A DNA stretch of 64,000 bases from Caccoplasma sp905210875 (GTDB lineage: Bacteria; Bacteroidota; Bacteroidia; Bacteroidales; UBA11471): assembly GCA_963931635.1 (NCBI GenBank), contig OZ007034.1, positions 496,001 through 560,000 of the forward strand, in the 5' to 3' direction. Within the stretch, counting starts at the first letter, position 1. Each line of letters begins with the position of its first letter. This document shows positions 61,620-64,000 of the stretch, in pieces. Below the pieces are notes generated by a model that saw only the letters and a program-made list of their open reading frames with translations, made no database searches and was not told the origin of the DNA. The position numbers were made by a program, and so were the translations under genes.

Positions 61620-61967
61620 TCATCTCCGGTATTTCTTCTCAAACACCTCTGCATGGCTGTTTCCCCACGCTATCATAGCGTCAATGATGGGTATCAACGT
61701 AGAGCCCAAAGGCGATATGGCATATTCCGAACGGGGCGGCAACTCGGGATAAATGGTTTTCTCTACCAGGCCGTCTTCAACAAGTTCTTTCAGTTGAAGG
61801 TCAAGCACCCGGGGAGTTGCCTCGGGCAGAGCCTTGTGTAACTCACTGGGACGCATGGGGCCATGTCGGAGTTCATCTATAATACACGATTTCCACTTGG
61901 AATCAATCAGACTCATGGTCAGCCTCAACGGGCAATCCAAATCGACTGGAATTTTTCGTTCGTACAT
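61620..61967 (-). CDS. HxlR-family transcriptional regulator
   Basis: 115 residues from MYERKIPVDLDCPL. The upstream ATG at 62012 lies before the -7 box and was rejected. LTMSLIDSKWKSCIIDELRHGPMRPSELHKALPEATPRVLDLQLKELVEDGLVEKTIYPELPPRSEYAISPLGSTL is the HxlR winged helix, with the conserved cysteine near the N-terminus. It is divergent from a stress-type gene pair; an inverted repeat overlaps its promoter. Confidence 0.9.
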   Translation of the reverse strand: MYERKIPVDLDCPLRLTMSLIDSKWKSCIIDELRHGPMRPSELHKALPEATPRVLDLQLKELVEDGLVEKTIYPELPPRSEYAISPLGSTLIPIIDAMIAWGNSHAEVFEKKYRR

Positions 61968-61987
61968 ATATACCACCTCTTTGGAAA

Positions 61988-61995
61988 CAAAGGTA
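61988..61995 (-). promoter_or_regulatory. -7 box of the HxlR gene
   Basis: TACCTTTG on the minus strand, 20 bp before the start codon at 61967. Confidence 0.65.
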
Positions 61996-62018
61996 TAAAT
62001 TCCTATCCACAAAGAGAG

Positions 62019-62042
62019 TATACCGAATATATTTTCGGTATA
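62019..62042. promoter_or_regulatory. Probable HxlR operator
   Basis: TATACCGAA and TTCGGTATA are 9-bp inverted repeats with a TATATT centre, placed at the -33 position of the HxlR promoter and just upstream of the divergent promoter. Confidence 0.65.
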
Positions 62043-62059
62043 TGAATAATTTTACGGTA

Positions 62060-62091
62060 CTTGTAAAAACCGGAACTACCCTCTACTTTTG
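62060..62091 (+). promoter_or_regulatory. Promoter of the NTF2-like/flavodoxin pair
   Basis: CTTG (62060-62063), 20-bp spacer, TACTTTTG (62084-62091). Confidence 0.65.
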
Positions 62092-62124
62092 GCTGAAAAT
62101 AATCATCCTTAAATACATAAACTT

Positions 62125-62508
62125 ATGAGAAGCAAACTGGCAGAATACAAAGCCGTAGAAGAAGCGGCCACAAAATTTGTAAAGAGCGTGGCCGAGGGTA
62201 ACAGTCAATATGCCAAAACATTATTTACCGACGAAGCCGTCTTGTTCGGCTTTCTCGACGGAAAACTGGAACATGGCTCTATCGAACAATTTTACCATAA
62301 TGTCGATACCGTAGGCGCAGGCGACCATTTCAAGGCACGCATCGATATCCTAGCCGTAGAAGAAACGGTGGCCGTGGTGCGTGTACTCGAAGAGAACTGG
62401 GGCGGAAGAATCGACTTTACCGACTATCTGCTGCTTTTGAAAATAGGCGAAGAGTGGAAGTGCGTAGCAAAAGCCTACAATCAAAATTCAGATACGATTC
62501 AAAAATAA
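62125..62508 (+). CDS. NTF2-like (putative lumazine-binding type) protein
   Basis: 127 residues. EYKAVEEAATKFVKSVAEGNSQYAKTLFTDEAVLFGFLDGKLEHGSIEQFY and the final WKCVAKAYNQ fit the SnoaL/NTF2-like cone fold of small ligand-binding proteins. There is no signal peptide. It is 15 bp before a flavodoxin-fold reductase gene and divergent from the HxlR regulator, so the two probably form its regulated operon. Confidence 0.78.
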   Translation: MRSKLAEYKAVEEAATKFVKSVAEGNSQYAKTLFTDEAVLFGFLDGKLEHGSIEQFYHNVDTVGAGDHFKARIDILAVEETVAVVRVLEENWGGRIDFTDYLLLLKIGEEWKCVAKAYNQNSDTIQK

Positions 62509-62523
62509 AGGAGGAAAAGAGAG

Positions 62524-63063
62524 ATGAAAATTGTAGTCATCACCGGAAGTCCGAGAAAAAACGGCAACAGCTTCGCCATGACCGAGGCATTCATTCAGGA
62601 AGCCGAACATCGGGGACACAGCATCAAGCGGTTCGACGCCGCATTCTTGAAGATAGGCGGTTGTCACGCCTGCATGACCTGTTACAAATCGGGAAAAGCC
62701 TGCTCGTTCGACGACGATTTCAATCCCATCGCCGATGCCATACTCGAAGCCGATGCCATCGTCTATACCATGCCGGTATACTGGTATTCCATTCCGGCAC
62801 AAATCAAAGGCGTAATAGACCGCATCTTTTCATTGGTCGTAGGCGGGAAAAATATCGCCGGCAAGAAATGCGGACTTATTGCCTGCTGCGAGGAAGAAGA
62901 CATGAGTGTCCTTGATGGCGTGCGCATACCGGTTGAACGCTCCGCCTCCCTGCTGAAATGGAAAATGGCAGGCGAAGTACTCATACCCGGCGTACTGAAC
63001 ATCGGCGATATCGAACACACCGACGGATGCAAACAGGCCGCCGCATTGGCCGACCAGTTTTAA
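62524..63063 (+). CDS. Flavodoxin-fold NAD(P)H-dependent FMN reductase / iron-sulfur flavoprotein-like
   Basis: 179 residues. The FMN phosphate loop is VVITGSPRKNGNSFAM, and the flavin contact is YTMPVYWYSIPAQIKGVIDRIFS. A cysteine motif GCHACMTCYKSGKAC near residue 46 is the type found in iron-sulfur flavoproteins of anaerobes. A strong Shine-Dalgarno AAGGAGG lies 11 bp upstream, unusual here. The HxlR context suggests a response to aldehydes, quinones or oxidative stress. Confidence 0.85.
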   Translation: MKIVVITGSPRKNGNSFAMTEAFIQEAEHRGHSIKRFDAAFLKIGGCHACMTCYKSGKACSFDDDFNPIADAILEADAIVYTMPVYWYSIPAQIKGVIDRIFSLVVGGKNIAGKKCGLIACCEEEDMSVLDGVRIPVERSASLLKWKMAGEVLIPGVLNIGDIEHTDGCKQAAALADQF

Positions 63064-63071
63064 TCAACGCA

Positions 63072-63106
63072 TCGAGGCGACCGAGGTATAATCTCGGTCG
63101 CCTCGA
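63072..63106. terminator. Terminator between the flavodoxin gene and the helicase gene
   Basis: Arms 63072-63085 and 63093-63106 (TCGAGGCGACCGAG and complement) form a perfect 14-bp stem with a GTATAAT loop. Confidence 0.78.
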
Positions 63107-63141
63107 CACCATAAGATCTAAAAAAAGATTATGCAGGTCCG

Positions 63142-64000
63142 TCAGTCGGGAAGCTTGTCGGCAAGATATTCAGGCGACACATTGACGAGCCAGAGCCGGC
63201 CTGTGGTGCGGGTAAATGCCGTATAGAGCCAGCGGTAGAAATCGATACCCAACGCATCGGGCCGGATATATCCCATATCGACAAAGACATTGCTCCACTG
63301 GCCACCCTGCGCCTTGTGGCAGGTAACAGCGTAGGCATACTTCACCTGCAAGGCATTGAACCAAGGGTCGTTTTTGAGCCGTTTGAGCCGTTCGCGCTTG
63401 GAGGGGACATCGGCATAATCCTCCATCACGGCATTGAACAGGCGGGCATTCTCCTCGGCCGTCAGCGAGGGCGACTCGGCATGTAACGTGTCGAGTATCA
63501 CCTTGGCCTCGACCTCCTCTTCATAGTCGGGGAAATAGAGCAATACATCGGCAAAGCGGAAACCGTACATCACACACACGTTCCTGACCCTCACCACCCG
63601 GGCCACATCACCGTTGGCAATAAAGTCGAGTTTTTCATACTTTTCGCTCCAATAGTAGTTGTTGCGGGCCACCAGCAGCAGGTCGCCCGAGGTAAGTTCC
63701 TCCTCGCGGTAAAGAATACGATTACGCACCCCCTGGTTGAAAATATTGGCCCGCTTGTTCGACCGCGTAATAATTATCGTTTCGTCCATTCCGTCACGAT
63801 TGTAGGCCGACGACAGCACCTCTATCAGTTCATCGCCCCCCACGCGACCCACATCGGGGAAACCAAGCAACGCAATCGACGGCGCGGGCAGCGGTGTTTT
63901 CCACATATCCTGCCGCAGACGTGTCGCGTTGTAAAGCACTCCCGAAGCGCCGTCTTGCCGCACCACATGAGTCAACTCGCTCACCATCACCGGATAGCCG
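63142..64000 (-). CDS. RecD-like ATP-dependent DNA helicase, C-terminal part (5' end beyond the window)
   Basis: The open frame runs off the right edge; 286 or so residues are visible. IIITRSNKRANIFNQGVRN is a helicase motif IV-like segment. The C-terminal UvrD_C_2 region has VKYAYAVTCHKAQGGQWSNVFVD (motif V) and RWLYTAFTRTTGRLWLVN (motif VI). These motifs define superfamily 1 helicases of the RecD/Pif1 kind. The Walker A part must lie beyond 64000. Confidence 0.85.
   Translation of the reverse strand, partial: GYPVMVSELTHVVRQDGASGVLYNATRLRQDMWKTPLPAPSIALLGFPDVGRVGGDELIEVLSSAYNRDGMDETIIITRSNKRANIFNQGVRNRILYREEELTSGDLLLVARNNYYWSEKYEKLDFIANGDVARVVRVRNVCVMYGFRFADVLLYFPDYEEEVEAKVILDTLHAESPSLTAEENARLFNAVMEDYADVPSKRERLKRLKNDPWFNALQVKYAYAVTCHKAQGGQWSNVFVDMGYIRPDALGIDFYRWLYTAFTRTTGRLWLVNVSPEYLADKLPD

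Noticed and set aside
1..64000. CRISPR array, tRNA, rRNA, transposase or integrase
   Set aside because: No short regularly spaced repeats, no tRNA-like or rRNA sequence, and no transposase or integrase motif was found on either strand.

Overview
The window reads as a chromosome segment of a gut-type Bacteroidales bacterium, most likely near Barnesiella/Coprobacter (the genus is inference). The evidence is the recurrent Bacteroidetes -7 box TAnnTTTG in front of genes with weak Shine-Dalgarno signals, a complex I operon without nuoEFG and with a fused nuoCD, an RprY/RprX pair, a fused PiT-DUF47 phosphate transporter, and SPII lipoproteins of Bacteroidales type.

Layout. 1-4436: late end of a prophage or phage-like element (tail-fibre-like genes, a PI-PLC-like enzyme, holin, M15 endolysin), closed by a strong terminator. 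4458-5153: Bax-inhibitor-1/YccA family protein. 5455-6874: leftward three-gene phage-like operon including a candidate single-gene spanin, with a palindromic operator inside its promoter. 7136-12529: DUF1460 cell-wall enzyme, rprY-rprX, phosphate transporter. 12700-12969: decayed GNAT gene. 13060-17339: Ca2+ P-type ATPase, a candidate small RNA and a YeiH family transporter. 17395-22263: orphan ECF-like promoter and terminator, a GH10 xylanase broken by one in-frame TGA, three tandem secreted paralogs and a PCMD-domain protein. 22524-23405: fabD.

23640-40403: a 16.8-kb leftward block in which the complete ATP synthase operon (atpDCBEFHAG) sits inside the complex I operon, between nuoH and nuoI. 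This joins proton-pumping respiration and ATP synthesis in one co-directional unit. 40755-46483: lpxK, purine nucleoside phosphorylase, thiL, two tandem TlpA-like lipoproteins and an HsmA-family membrane protein. 46596-51664: a leftward TonB receptor / beta-helix lipoprotein / metallophosphoesterase operon, preceded by six 7-bp half-sites at exact 11-bp spacing (Pho-box geometry), so probably a phosphate-starvation system. 51862-55107: MBL hydrolase and two divergent RNA methyltransferases (RsmI-like, RsmF-like). 55303-64000: YhcH-family protein, glgB, a candidate small RNA flanked by LacI-type palindromes, cardiolipin synthase, a 2-hydroxyacid dehydrogenase-like protein, aspartate dehydrogenase, an HxlR-regulated NTF2-like/flavodoxin pair, and the C-terminal part of a RecD-like helicase.

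No rRNA, tRNA, CRISPR array, transposase or integrase was recognised. The most interesting items are the atp-within-nuo arrangement, the six-unit Pho-box-like array, the two candidate small RNAs, the GH10 nonsense codon, the frameshifted tail gene and GNAT pseudogene, and the mosaic secreted paralogs.
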